Shown here piece by piece: positions 25,330 to 33,778 of a stretch of 64,000 nt of DNA (positions are counted from its first letter, which is position 1; each line of letters starts with the position of its first letter). The translations under genes and the position numbers were made by a program. A model generated the notes under the pieces. The model was given only the letters and a program-made list of their open reading frames with translations, did not search any database and was not told the origin of the DNA. Origin of the DNA: Kitasatospora cheerisanensis KCTC 2395 (GTDB lineage: Bacteria > Actinomycetota > Actinomycetes > Streptomycetales > Streptomycetaceae); assembly GCF_000696185.1 (NCBI RefSeq), contig NZ_KK853997.1, forward strand, positions 454,533 to 518,532, in the 5' to 3' direction.

Positions 25330-26031
25330 GTGAACCGGATGATTGTCGGGCTGTCCTCGATGGCGACCCGGCCGGTCCTGACCGAGCTGTCCGCCCACCT
25401 CGGGGACGCCCACGGCGTCCCGGTGCGCTTCGAGTCCGCGGGCGGGGTCGAGGTGGCCCGGCGGGTGCGCGCGGGCGCCGCGGCCGACCTGCTCGTCCTC
25501 GCCGAGGGGGCGCTGGCCGAACTGGCGGCCGAGGGGCTGCTGTTGGCGGGCACGGTGCGCCCGCTGTGGGTGTCCCAGGTGGTGGCCGCCGTGCCGGAGG
25601 GAGCGGCCGTGCCGCCGCTCGGCACGGAGTCCGAGCTGCGGGCGGCACTGCTGTCCGCGGGCAGCATCGCGTACTCCACCGGCCCGAGCGGGACGGCGCT
25701 GCTCGCCCTGATCGGCCGGCTGGGGCTCGCCGGGGCGCTCGCCGGCCGGCTCGTCCAGGCGCCGCCGGGCGTGCCCGCGGGCAGCCTGCTCGCCGCCGGC
25801 CGGGCCGACCTGGCCTTTCAGCAGCGCAGCGAGCTGACCGGCCTGCCGGGCGTGCGCGTCCTCGGCCCGCTGCCGGGAGACGCGGCGATCGACTCGGTCT
25901 TCGGCGGGGGCGTCCTGGCCTCGTCCGCCCGGCCGGACCGGGCCCGTGCGGTCCTCGACCTGCTCGGATCCGACGCGGCGTCAGGAATCGCCCGGGCCCG
26001 GGGGATGCGGGCCGTCGGGCCCCTGGGCTGA
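25330..26031 (+). CDS. Cytosolic ModA-like substrate-binding protein
   Basis: This 233-residue protein resembles the type 2 periplasmic binding fold of molybdate-binding ModA: FESAGGVEVARRVRAG, DLLVLAEGALAELAAEG, IAYSTGPSGTALLAL, LAFQQRSEL and a final ARGM-type C-terminus. It has no signal peptide or lipobox, and no ABC permease or ATPase gene is beside it. The GTG start has GAGGAGG six bases upstream, so the missing leader is not a start-choice error. Related orphan binding proteins occur near aromatic or dicarboxylate catabolic genes; a cytoplasmic binding or sensing role is possible but unproven. It is divergent from the IclR gene. Confidence 0.7.
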   Translation: MNRMIVGLSSMATRPVLTELSAHLGDAHGVPVRFESAGGVEVARRVRAGAAADLLVLAEGALAELAAEGLLLAGTVRPLWVSQVVAAVPEGAAVPPLGTESELRAALLSAGSIAYSTGPSGTALLALIGRLGLAGALAGRLVQAPPGVPAGSLLAAGRADLAFQQRSELTGLPGVRVLGPLPGDAAIDSVFGGGVLASSARPDRARAVLDLLGSDAASGIARARGMRAVGPLG

Positions 26032-26173
26032 CCCGGGGCCGGGGAACCGCGGCCGGACTCCCGGCCGGCCGTCGCCGTCGCGCTCTTATGACAACAGCAT
26101 TGACGTGTTTCGGCCCGCCGGGTTTCATGGCGCACACCTCCCCCACCCTCCACACCCCCTAGGCGGTGATCCC

Positions 26174-27658
26174 TTGGCAGCGACGGAGCAGGCCACGGGC
26201 AGCGGTCCGAGAACCGGTGCGAACGACGCCCCGCAGTCCATGCCCCGGTCCCTCGGCCTCCTCGACGGGGCGGCGATCGCCGCCTCCAGTACCGCCGCGA
26301 CCAGCAGCATCGGCATCGGCCTTGGCCTGATGGCCGGGGTGGTCGGCCTGCACCTGCCCGCGATCATGCTGCTGGCGTTCCTCCCGGTGCTCGCCATCGC
26401 GGGCGGCTACGGCCGGCTGAACACCGCCGAACCGGACGCCGGCAGCAGCTACCGCTGGGTGGGCCGCACCCTCAACCCGTGGCTCGGCTTCCTCACCGGC
26501 TGGGTCAACACCGTCGGCACGGTGGTGTTCATGGCCTACACCACCACCGTCACCGGCTCCTCGATCGTCCAACTCCTCGACCTGGCGCACCTGCGCAGCG
26601 TCGCCGGCCTGCGGCTGGACGCCGACTCGACCGTCCAGTGCACGCTGATCGGCCTGGCCGTGCTGATCGGCGCCGCGCTGGTCGCGGTGCGCGGGCTCGA
26701 CCTGGCCGCGCGGCTGCAGAAGGCGCTGCTGGTCTTCGAGTACGCGGTGCTGCTGGGCTTCTGCGGGTACGGGCTGTTCGCCGGCGACCAGCCGTTCTCG
26801 CTCCAGTGGTACAACCCCTTCGCGATCCCGTCGACGGCGGCGCTGGCGCAGGGCATGGTGCTCGCGGTGTTCTGCTACTGGGGCTTCGAGTCGGTGTTCA
26901 GCATCGGCGAGGAGGTCCGCGACCCGCGCGACGCCTCCCGGGCCGGCACGGTCGCCCTGGTGGTGATGCTGCTGCTGTTCCTGCTCGCCGGCACCGCCTT
27001 CCAACGGGTGCTGCCGCTGGACGAGTTGGCCGACAACGGCGCGCACGGGCTGACGTACTTCGGGGCCCGGCTGGCCTCCCAGCCGCTGGCCGCGCTGCCG
27101 CTGATCGCGCTGATGTTCTCCGCGGTGGCCTCGCTCCAGTCCTCGGTGATCCCGACCGCCCGCGGCCTGTACGCGATGGGCCGCGACGGCGTGCTCGGCC
27201 CGGTCTGGACCCGCCTGCACCCCCGCCACCGGACGCCCGCCGCGGGCACCCTGCTGATCACCGGCGTCGCGGTCGCCCTGGCGCTGTGCGCGGTCGCCAT
27301 CCCCACCGTCGGCGACCTGATCTCCGCCGCCGTCAACGCGATCGGCATCATCGTCGCGCTGTACTACGCGCTCACCGCGGTCGCCGCCGCCGTCCGCTTC
27401 CGCGGCCTGCTGCGCAGCAACCCGCTGGAGGGGCTGCGCGCGGTGGTCGGCCCGCTGCTCGGCGCCGCGGCGCTGCTCGCCGTCGGCGGCTACCTCGCCT
27501 GGACCTTCTACGCCTCCACCGACCACTTCGAACTCTCCGCCGACAACGGCTGGTTCGAGCTCACGGTGGTGGTCCTGATGATCGTCAGCGGCCTGCCGGC
27601 GGCGGCCTGGGCCCGCTGGCGCCGCCGCTCGCCGTACTTCCTCGGCGGCACCCGCTAG
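26174..27658 (+). CDS. APC-superfamily permease
   Basis: This protein of about 494 residues has some twelve membrane helices and APC-family marks: SSTAATSSIGIGLGL in helix 1, the YRWVGRTLNPWLGFLTGW segment, FCYWGFESVFSIGEEVRDPRDASRAG in the middle and SSVIPTARGLYAMGRDGVLG later. The start is taken as TTG 26174 with AGGCGG upstream; the frame is open further up but that part is not coding-like. It is followed 42 bases later by an amidohydrolase gene, so it may import an amide, amino acid or related nitrogen compound for that enzyme. Confidence 0.85.
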   Translation: MAATEQATGSGPRTGANDAPQSMPRSLGLLDGAAIAASSTAATSSIGIGLGLMAGVVGLHLPAIMLLAFLPVLAIAGGYGRLNTAEPDAGSSYRWVGRTLNPWLGFLTGWVNTVGTVVFMAYTTTVTGSSIVQLLDLAHLRSVAGLRLDADSTVQCTLIGLAVLIGAALVAVRGLDLAARLQKALLVFEYAVLLGFCGYGLFAGDQPFSLQWYNPFAIPSTAALAQGMVLAVFCYWGFESVFSIGEEVRDPRDASRAGTVALVVMLLLFLLAGTAFQRVLPLDELADNGAHGLTYFGARLASQPLAALPLIALMFSAVASLQSSVIPTARGLYAMGRDGVLGPVWTRLHPRHRTPAAGTLLITGVAVALALCAVAIPTVGDLISAAVNAIGIIVALYYALTAVAAAVRFRGLLRSNPLEGLRAVVGPLLGAAALLAVGGYLAWTFYASTDHFELSADNGWFELTVVVLMIVSGLPAAAWARWRRRSPYFLGGTR

Positions 27659-27700
27659 CCGGGCAGCCCGTCCGCACCACCCGAGAACGGAGCACCATCC

Positions 27701-29338
27701 ATGACCACGGCAGATCTGGTCTTCACCCGAGGCCCCGTGCACACCGGCGACGCCGCCCGCACCCGGGCGAGCGCGCTGGCCGTGACCGGCGGGCGGATCA
27801 CCGCCGTCGGGCACGACGAGGTCCGCGACCTGATCGGTCCCGGCACCGAGGTCGTCGACCTCGCCGGGAAGCTGCTGCTGCCCGGTTTCCAGGACGCGCA
27901 CGTCCACGCGGTGGGCGGCGGCACCGAGTTGGCCGCCTGCGACCTCAACGGCAGCGTCGACGCCGCCGACTGCCTGGCGCGGATCCGCGCCTATGCGCAG
28001 GCCCACCCCGAGCAGGAGTGGATCACCGGCAGCGGCTGGTCGATGGAGAGCTTCGACGGCGGCCTGCCGACCCGTCAACTGCTCGACGCGGTCGTCCCCG
28101 ACCGACCGGTCTACCTCACCAACTGCGACCACCACGGCGCCTGGGCCAACACCCGGGCCCTGGAGCTCGCGGGCGTCGACCGCGACACCCCCGACCCGGC
28201 CGACGGGCGGATCGAGCGGGAGCCGGACGGCACCCCGAGCGGCATGCTCCAGGAGGGCGCCGCCGGCCTGGTCGCCCGGCTGCTCCCGCCCGCCACCGCC
28301 GCCGACCGCCTCGACGGGCTGCTGCGCGCGCAGCGGCTGCTGCACTCGCTGGGCATCACCGGCTGGCAGGACGCCCTGCTCGGCAGTTTCAACGGCATGG
28401 CCGACCCCTCCGACGCCTACCTGGCCGCCGCCCGCTCCGGCGCGCTGACCGCCCGGGTGACCGGCGCCCTCTGGTGGGACCGCGACCGGGGCGCCGAGCA
28501 GATCCCCGAACTCGTCGAGCGGCGCGCGGAGTTGAGTCACGGAAGGTTCCGGGCCGGCTCGGTGAAGATCATGCAGGACGGCATCGCGGAGAACTTCACC
28601 GCCGCCATGACCACCCCCTACCTGGACGGCTGCGGCTGCGCCACCGCCAACTCCGGCCTCAGCTTCGTCGATCCGGTCGCGCTGCGCGGACACGTCACCG
28701 CACTGGACGCGCTCGACTTCCAGGTGCACTTCCACGCGCTCGGCGACCGGGCGGTGCGCGAGGCGCTGGACGCGGTCGAGGCCGCCCGCGCCGCCAACGG
28801 GTGGCGCGACAACCGGCACCACCTCGCGCACCTCCAGGTGGTGCACCCGCAGGACGTGCCGCGCTTCGCCCGGCTCGGCGCGGTCGCCAACATCCAGCCG
28901 CTGTGGGCGGCGCACGAGCCGCAGATGGACGAGCTGACCATCCCGTTCCTCGGCCCGGAGCGCGCCGCCTGGCAGTACCCGTTCGGCGCGCTCCAGCGGG
29001 CCGGCGCCACCCTGGCGGCGGGCAGCGACTGGCCGGTGAGCAGCCCGGACCCGCTGGCCGGCCTGCACGTGGCCGTCAACCGGCGCCTCCCGGACGCCGA
29101 GGACGACCGGGTGCTGCTGCCCGAGCAGCGGCTCGACCTGGCCTCGGCGATCGCCGCCTACACGGCCGGCTCGGCGTTCGTGAACGGCCACGACGACGCC
29201 GGCGTGCTCGCCCCGGGGCGGCTCGCCGACCTGGTCGTCCTCGACCGCGACATCCTCACCGGCCCGCCGGAGGAGATCGCCGCGGCCCGGGTGCTGCGGA
29301 CGTACGTCGGCGGCGAGCTGGTCCACGCCGCCGACTGA
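27701..29338 (+). CDS. YtcJ-like metal-dependent amidohydrolase
   Basis: This 545-residue protein matches the amidohydrolase_3/YtcJ group: LLLPGFQDAHVHAVGGG (HxH metal site), the strand SVKIMQDGIAENFT, VHFHALGDRAV, HLAHLQVVHP and the C-terminal LAAGSDWPVSS with the catalytic Asp, then ITxG-like PGRLADLVVLD. The family hydrolyses amide or ester bonds in varied substrates, so the true substrate cannot be read. The ATG has GGAG upstream. It probably forms a pair with the upstream APC permease. Confidence 0.87.
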   Translation: MTTADLVFTRGPVHTGDAARTRASALAVTGGRITAVGHDEVRDLIGPGTEVVDLAGKLLLPGFQDAHVHAVGGGTELAACDLNGSVDAADCLARIRAYAQAHPEQEWITGSGWSMESFDGGLPTRQLLDAVVPDRPVYLTNCDHHGAWANTRALELAGVDRDTPDPADGRIEREPDGTPSGMLQEGAAGLVARLLPPATAADRLDGLLRAQRLLHSLGITGWQDALLGSFNGMADPSDAYLAAARSGALTARVTGALWWDRDRGAEQIPELVERRAELSHGRFRAGSVKIMQDGIAENFTAAMTTPYLDGCGCATANSGLSFVDPVALRGHVTALDALDFQVHFHALGDRAVREALDAVEAARAANGWRDNRHHLAHLQVVHPQDVPRFARLGAVANIQPLWAAHEPQMDELTIPFLGPERAAWQYPFGALQRAGATLAAGSDWPVSSPDPLAGLHVAVNRRLPDAEDDRVLLPEQRLDLASAIAAYTAGSAFVNGHDDAGVLAPGRLADLVVLDRDILTGPPEEIAAARVLRTYVGGELVHAAD

Positions 29339-29361
29339 CCGCGTCCGCCGGGGGCGGCGTG

Positions 29362-30069
29362 CTACCGGCGCGCCGCCGCCAGCCGGGCCTCGGCGGCGTC
29401 CAGCAGCAGGTCCAGCGCGAACGGGTAGCCGCTGCGCCCCATGTCGGCGGCGAGCAGGTGCGCGGTAGCGGCGATGTGCGGGTGGGCCTCGGCGTCCAGC
29501 CGGGCGTAGGAGGCCTGCCAGACCCGCAGGTCCGCGGACTGCGCGGCGGCCGGCAGGGCGAGCGCGGCGGCGTCCAGCACCGCGAAGCCGAGGCTCTGGT
29601 CGACGAAGGCGTGGTAGATCCGGACCGCCTCCGGGTCGGGGAACCCGGCGGTGCGCAGGATGCCGAGGATCGCCTCGACGGCGGCGATCTCGTGGGCGCG
29701 CCCGGTGGTGCGGTGCGCGGCGAGCAGCGCGGCCTGCGGGTGGGACCGGTAGCCGGCGTGGATCCGCAGGCCGATCTCGCGCAGGTCGGCCCGCCAGTCG
29801 CCGGTGGGCTCCCAGCCCTGCTGGGCGCGGGCGATCAGCTCCTCGGCGAGGGCGAGCAGCAGGTCGTCGGTGCTGTGGAAGTAGCGGTAGACGGCGCTGG
29901 GGTCGGCGCCCAGCGCGGCGCCGAGCCGGCGGACGGTCAGCGCCTCCGCCCCGTGCTGGCCGACCAGCCGCAGCGCGGTGTCGACGATCAACTCCTGGGA
30001 GAGCACCACTCCCTGCTTGGTCGGCCGCCGGCGGCGCCGCTGGGGCTCGGGCACTACGCGTTCGCTCAT
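29362..30069 (-). CDS. TetR-family repressor
   Basis: This 235-residue protein has a basic N-terminal arm, then a TetR HTH (IVDTALRLVGQHGAEALTVR, GADPSAVYRYFHSTDDLL) and a helical ligand domain. It is divergent from the crotonase/CoA-ligase operon with only 63 bases between starts, which contain an inverted repeat. This strongly suggests that it represses that operon and itself. An acyl-CoA ligand is the common pattern for such pairs. It starts at ATG 30069 without a clear ribosome site. Confidence 0.88.
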   Translation of the reverse strand: MSERVVPEPQRRRRRPTKQGVVLSQELIVDTALRLVGQHGAEALTVRRLGAALGADPSAVYRYFHSTDDLLLALAEELIARAQQGWEPTGDWRADLREIGLRIHAGYRSHPQAALLAAHRTTGRAHEIAAVEAILGILRTAGFPDPEAVRIYHAFVDQSLGFAVLDAAALALPAAAQSADLRVWQASYARLDAEAHPHIAATAHLLAADMGRSGYPFALDLLLDAAEARLAAARR

Positions 30070-30078
30070 CCCCGCAGC

Positions 30079-30104
30079 GTACGACAGCGCAGTTGACGTA
30101 GTAC
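30079..30104. promoter_or_regulatory. TetR operator candidate in the divergent promoter
   Basis: Half-sites GTACGAC (30079-30085) and GTAGTAC (30098-30104) are inverted with 12 bases between and match at six of seven positions. A TTGACG hexamer at 30094-30099 lies inside the element, as a -35 box for the rightward operon. Binding here would block both promoters. Confidence 0.45.
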
Positions 30105-30132
30105 AGATTTCCGACAGTTGAGGAGCCTTCCT

Positions 30133-30942
30133 TTGAGTTCGCTTTCCATCGAGCGCCTGGACGCGGTGGCGGTCCTGACGATCCGTCGCCCGGCCAAGCG
30201 CAACGCGCTCGACGACGCCACGGTGCTCGGCATCGAGGAGTTCTTCCGCAGCCCGGGCGACGGCGTCCGGGCGGTCGTTCTGGACGCCGAGGGCGACCAC
30301 TTCTCGGCCGGACTCGACCTCGGCGAGCTGACCGAGCGGACCGCCGAACAGGCCCTGGAGCACTCGCTGATGTGGCACCGGGTCTTCGACAGCATCGAGG
30401 GCGGGCGGATCCCCGTGGTGGCCGCACTGAAGGGCGCGGTGATCGGCGGCGGCCTGGAGCTGGCGGCGGCCGCGCACCTCCGGGTGGCCGAGCCCTCCAC
30501 CTTCTACGCGCTGCCCGAGGGACAGCGCGGACTCTTCGTCGGCGGCGGCGGCTCGGTCCGGATCCCCCGGCTGATCGGCGCCCACCGGATGGCGGACCTG
30601 ATGCTCACCGGCCGCGTCCTGGACGCCGCCGAGGGCCAGGCCGTCGGCCTCTCGCACTACCTGGCCGAGGCGGGCGGGGCCCGCGCCAAGGCCCTGGAGC
30701 TCGCCGGGCGGATCGCGGCCAACGCGCCGCTGACCAACTTCGCCGTCCTCCAGGCACTCCCCCGGATCGCCGAGGCCGCGCCCGCCGGCGGCCTGCTGCT
30801 CGAATCCCTGATGTCGGCCGTCGCGGCCGGCAGCCAGGACGCCCAGCAGCGGATGCGGGCCTTCCTGGACGGCCGCGCCGCCAAGGTCGCCGCCGCGAAG
30901 GCCGTCGCCACGGACGGCTCCCTCGGAAAGGACGCCCGATGA
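30133..30942 (+). CDS. Enoyl-CoA hydratase/isomerase (crotonase) family protein
   Basis: This protein of about 269 residues has the crotonase core: IRRPAKRNALD, DHFSAGLDLGEL (first oxyanion segment), KGAVIGGGLELAAAAHLRVAE (second oxyanion segment) and EGQRGLFVGGGGSVRIPRLIG with a Glu in the hydratase position. The start is taken at TTG 30133, eight bases after GAGGAG, not at the upstream TTG. The likely reaction is hydration of an enoyl-CoA. It is first in a four-gene operon whose junctions all overlap by four bases. Confidence 0.87.
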   Translation: MSSLSIERLDAVAVLTIRRPAKRNALDDATVLGIEEFFRSPGDGVRAVVLDAEGDHFSAGLDLGELTERTAEQALEHSLMWHRVFDSIEGGRIPVVAALKGAVIGGGLELAAAAHLRVAEPSTFYALPEGQRGLFVGGGGSVRIPRLIGAHRMADLMLTGRVLDAAEGQAVGLSHYLAEAGGARAKALELAGRIAANAPLTNFAVLQALPRIAEAAPAGGLLLESLMSAVAAGSQDAQQRMRAFLDGRAAKVAAAKAVATDGSLGKDAR

Positions 30943-32897
30943 ACGAGATCCTCAGCACCCCCGGCCCCGCGGTCCGGGACGAGTCGGAGATCGGCCGCTT
31001 CCTGCGCTGGCTGGAGTCGGAGCGGCAGCTGAGCTTCCCGGACTACGACGCCCTGTGGCAGTGGTCCGTCACCGACCTGGCCGGATTCTGGTCCGCGGTC
31101 TGGGAGTTCTTCGACGTCCGCCCGCACACCCCGCCCACGGCCGCGCTGGGCCGCCGGGCCATGCCGGACACCGAGTGGTTCCCCGGCGCGACCCTCAACT
31201 ACGCCGAGCACGCGCTCGGCCGGGACGAGGACCTCGACGCCGTCGCGGTCCTCGCCCGCTCGCAGACCCGGGCGCCGATCGAGCTGACCTTCGGCGAGCT
31301 CCGCGACCGGGTGGCCCGGGCCCGCGCCGGGCTGCTGCGCCTCGGCGTCGGCAAGGGCGACCGGGTCGTCGGCTACCTGCCGAACATCCCGGAGACGCTG
31401 GTGGCCTTCCTCGCCACCGCGAGCATCGGCGCCGTCTGGGCGGCCTGCGCACCGGAGTTCGGCCCGCGCAGCGTGGTCGACCGGTTCGCCCAGCTCGAAC
31501 CGAAGGTGCTGCTGACCGTGGCCGGCTACCGCTACGGGGAGCGGGTCGTCGACCGCCGCGGCGAGGTCGCCGAGATCGCCGCCCGGCTGCCCACCGTGGA
31601 GCACGTCGTCCACGTCCCGTACGGCCCGAACGCCATTGCGGACGCGCTGAGTTGGACGGAGCTGCTGGCCGAGCCGGGCGAACTGTCCTTCGAGCCGGTG
31701 CCGTTCGACCACCCGCTGTTCGTGCTGTTCTCCTCCGGCACCACGGGCATCCCCAAGGCGATCGTCCACCGGCACGGCGGGATCCTGCTGGAGCACCTGA
31801 AGAACAACGCGCTGAGCTGGGACCTGAAGCCGGGCGACCGGATGCTCTGGTTCAGCACCACCGCCTGGATGCTGTGGAACACCCTGGTGTCGGCGCTGCT
31901 GGTCCGCGCCTCGATCGTCATGATCGACGGCAATCCGGTCCACCCCGACCTGCGGGAGCAGTGGCGGATCGCCGCGGAGACCGGCAGCACGCTGATGGGC
32001 GTCAGCCCCGGCTACCTGATGGCCTGCCGCAAGGCCGGGATCCGGCCCGCCGAGGAGTTCGACCTGTCCCGGCTGCGGCAGCTCGGCGCGGCGGGCAGCC
32101 CGCTCGCCGCCGACGGCTTCCGCTGGGTGGCCGAGCAGTTCGGCGACCGGGTGCTGCTGAACGTCGGCTGCGGCGGCACCGACGTCTGCACCGGCATCCT
32201 CCAGGGCGGCCCGCTCCAGCCGGTGCGCGCCGGCGAGATCTCCGGCCCCTGCCTCGGGGTCGCCGCGTACGCCTACGACAGCGCGGGCCGGCGGGTGGTC
32301 GGCGAGCTGGGCGAGCTGGTGATCACCGAGCCGATGCCCTCGATGCCGGTCGGCTTCTGGGGCGACGCGGACGGCTCCCGCTACCGGGCCGCGTACTTCG
32401 AGGAGTTCCCGGGCGTGTGGCGGCACGGCGACTGGGTGCGGTTCGCCCCCGAGGGCCACTGCATCGTCGCCGGACGCTCCGACGCCACCCTCAACCGGGG
32501 CGGGGTGCGGCTCGGCACCGCCGAGTTCTACGCCGTCGTCGAGGACCTGCCCGGCATCGAGGACAGCCTGGTCGTCCACCTGGAGGACCCCGAGGGCGGC
32601 AACGGCGAACTGCTGCTGTTCGTCGCCGGCCCCGCCGAGCTGGACGACGCCCTGCGCGCCGGGATCGCCCGCGCGCTGCGCTCGGCGCTGTCGCCCCGTC
32701 ATGTCCCGGACGTCATCGAGCGGGTGGCGGCCGTCCCGCGCAACCGCACCGGCAAGAAGCTGGAGGTGCCGGTGAAGCGGATCCTGCTCGGCGCCGCCCC
32801 CGAGTCCGTCGCCAGCACCGACGTCCTCGCCGATCCCGGCTCGCTGGCCCCCTTCGTCGCGTTCGCCGCCCGGCGGGCCACCGGGAGCGCCTCGTGA
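30939..32897 (+). CDS. Acetoacetyl-CoA synthetase-like acyl-CoA ligase
   Basis: This 652-residue adenylate-forming enzyme has the ACS_N start (WQWSVTDLAGFWSAVWEFF), P-loop LFSSGTTGIPKAIVHRHGG, WMLWNTLVSALL, the GCGGTDVC motif, HGDWVRF and a C-terminal NRTGKKLEVPVKR with the catalytic Lys. It fits acetoacetate-CoA ligases (AACS). ATG overlaps the crotonase stop. AACS normally activates acetoacetate. In an operon with beta-oxidation-type enzymes and near aromatic genes, the physiological acid could instead be larger; the sequence alone does not settle this. Confidence 0.87.
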   Translation: MNEILSTPGPAVRDESEIGRFLRWLESERQLSFPDYDALWQWSVTDLAGFWSAVWEFFDVRPHTPPTAALGRRAMPDTEWFPGATLNYAEHALGRDEDLDAVAVLARSQTRAPIELTFGELRDRVARARAGLLRLGVGKGDRVVGYLPNIPETLVAFLATASIGAVWAACAPEFGPRSVVDRFAQLEPKVLLTVAGYRYGERVVDRRGEVAEIAARLPTVEHVVHVPYGPNAIADALSWTELLAEPGELSFEPVPFDHPLFVLFSSGTTGIPKAIVHRHGGILLEHLKNNALSWDLKPGDRMLWFSTTAWMLWNTLVSALLVRASIVMIDGNPVHPDLREQWRIAAETGSTLMGVSPGYLMACRKAGIRPAEEFDLSRLRQLGAAGSPLAADGFRWVAEQFGDRVLLNVGCGGTDVCTGILQGGPLQPVRAGEISGPCLGVAAYAYDSAGRRVVGELGELVITEPMPSMPVGFWGDADGSRYRAAYFEEFPGVWRHGDWVRFAPEGHCIVAGRSDATLNRGGVRLGTAEFYAVVEDLPGIEDSLVVHLEDPEGGNGELLLFVAGPAELDDALRAGIARALRSALSPRHVPDVIERVAAVPRNRTGKKLEVPVKRILLGAAPESVASTDVLADPGSLAPFVAFAARRATGSAS

Positions 32898-33778
32898 GGA
32901 TCGCCGTCGTCGGCACCGGGGTCATCGGGGCGTCCTGGGCCACGCTCTTCCTCTCCCACGGGCACCGGGTCGTGGCGAGCGATCCGGCGCCCGGCGCGGA
33001 GGACCGGCTCCGCGCGGCCGTCGCCGCCGACCAGCGGCGGCTGTCGTTCACCCCCGACCTCGCCGAGGCCGTCGCCGACGCCGAGTTCGTGCAGGAGAAC
33101 GGCCCCGAGCGGCCCGAGCTGAAGGACCGGCTGTTCGCCGTCCTCGACGCGGCGGCCCCGCCGGGGACGGTCCTGGCGAGCAGCTCCTCCGGGCTGGCGC
33201 CCTCGCGGATCCAGCGCGCCTGCCCGGCCCACCCCGAACGGGTGCTGGTGGGGCACCCGTTCAACCCGCCGCACCTGATCCCGCTGGTCGAGGTCGTCCC
33301 GGGCGGGCGGACCTCGGAGGCCGCCGTCGAGCAGGCCATGGACTTCTACCGCAGCCTGGGCCGCCGCCCGATCCGGCTGCGGCAGGAACTGCCCGGCCAC
33401 GTCGCCAACCGGCTCCAGGCCGCGCTGTGGCGGGAGGCGTACTCCCTGGTCGAGCGGGGCGCGGCGAGCGTCGCCGACATCGACACGGCCATCGCCCACG
33501 GCCCCGGGCTGCGCTGGGCGCTGCTCGGCCCGTTCCTCAACCAGCACCTCTCGGGCGGCCCGGGCGGCATCGCGCACGTCCTGGAGCACCTCGGCCCGCC
33601 CATGGAGGAGTGGTGGGCGGACCTCGGATCGCCGCGCCTCACCCCCGAGTTGGCCCGCGCGATCACCGACGGCGTGCGCGACGAGCTGGCCGGCGCCGCG
33701 GTGGCCGACCTGGTCGCCGAACGCGACGCCCTCCTCTCCCTCCTCCTCGACGCCAAGAACCGGACCGACCACCTGTGA
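32894..33778 (+). CDS. 3-Hydroxyacyl-CoA / L-carnitine dehydrogenase-like protein
   Basis: This 294-residue protein has the NAD motif VVGTGVIGASWATLFLSHGH, the catalytic segments LASSSSGL and GHPFNPPHLIPLVEVV (His), and LPGHVANRLQAALWREA in the C-terminal domain. This fits the 3-hydroxyacyl-CoA/carnitine dehydrogenase family, which oxidises a 3-hydroxy group to 3-keto with NAD+. GTG overlaps the ligase stop by four bases. In operon order it would act after the crotonase. Confidence 0.88.
   Translation: MRIAVVGTGVIGASWATLFLSHGHRVVASDPAPGAEDRLRAAVAADQRRLSFTPDLAEAVADAEFVQENGPERPELKDRLFAVLDAAAPPGTVLASSSSGLAPSRIQRACPAHPERVLVGHPFNPPHLIPLVEVVPGGRTSEAAVEQAMDFYRSLGRRPIRLRQELPGHVANRLQAALWREAYSLVERGAASVADIDTAIAHGPGLRWALLGPFLNQHLSGGPGGIAHVLEHLGPPMEEWWADLGSPRLTPELARAITDGVRDELAGAAVADLVAERDALLSLLLDAKNRTDHL

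Noticed and set aside
26159..30427. A 1422-codon open frame on the minus strand opposite the permease and amidohydrolase genes.
   Set aside because: Low-complexity Ala/Gly/Arg translation, antisense to genes with clear catalytic motifs, and it also crosses the TetR gene in another frame.
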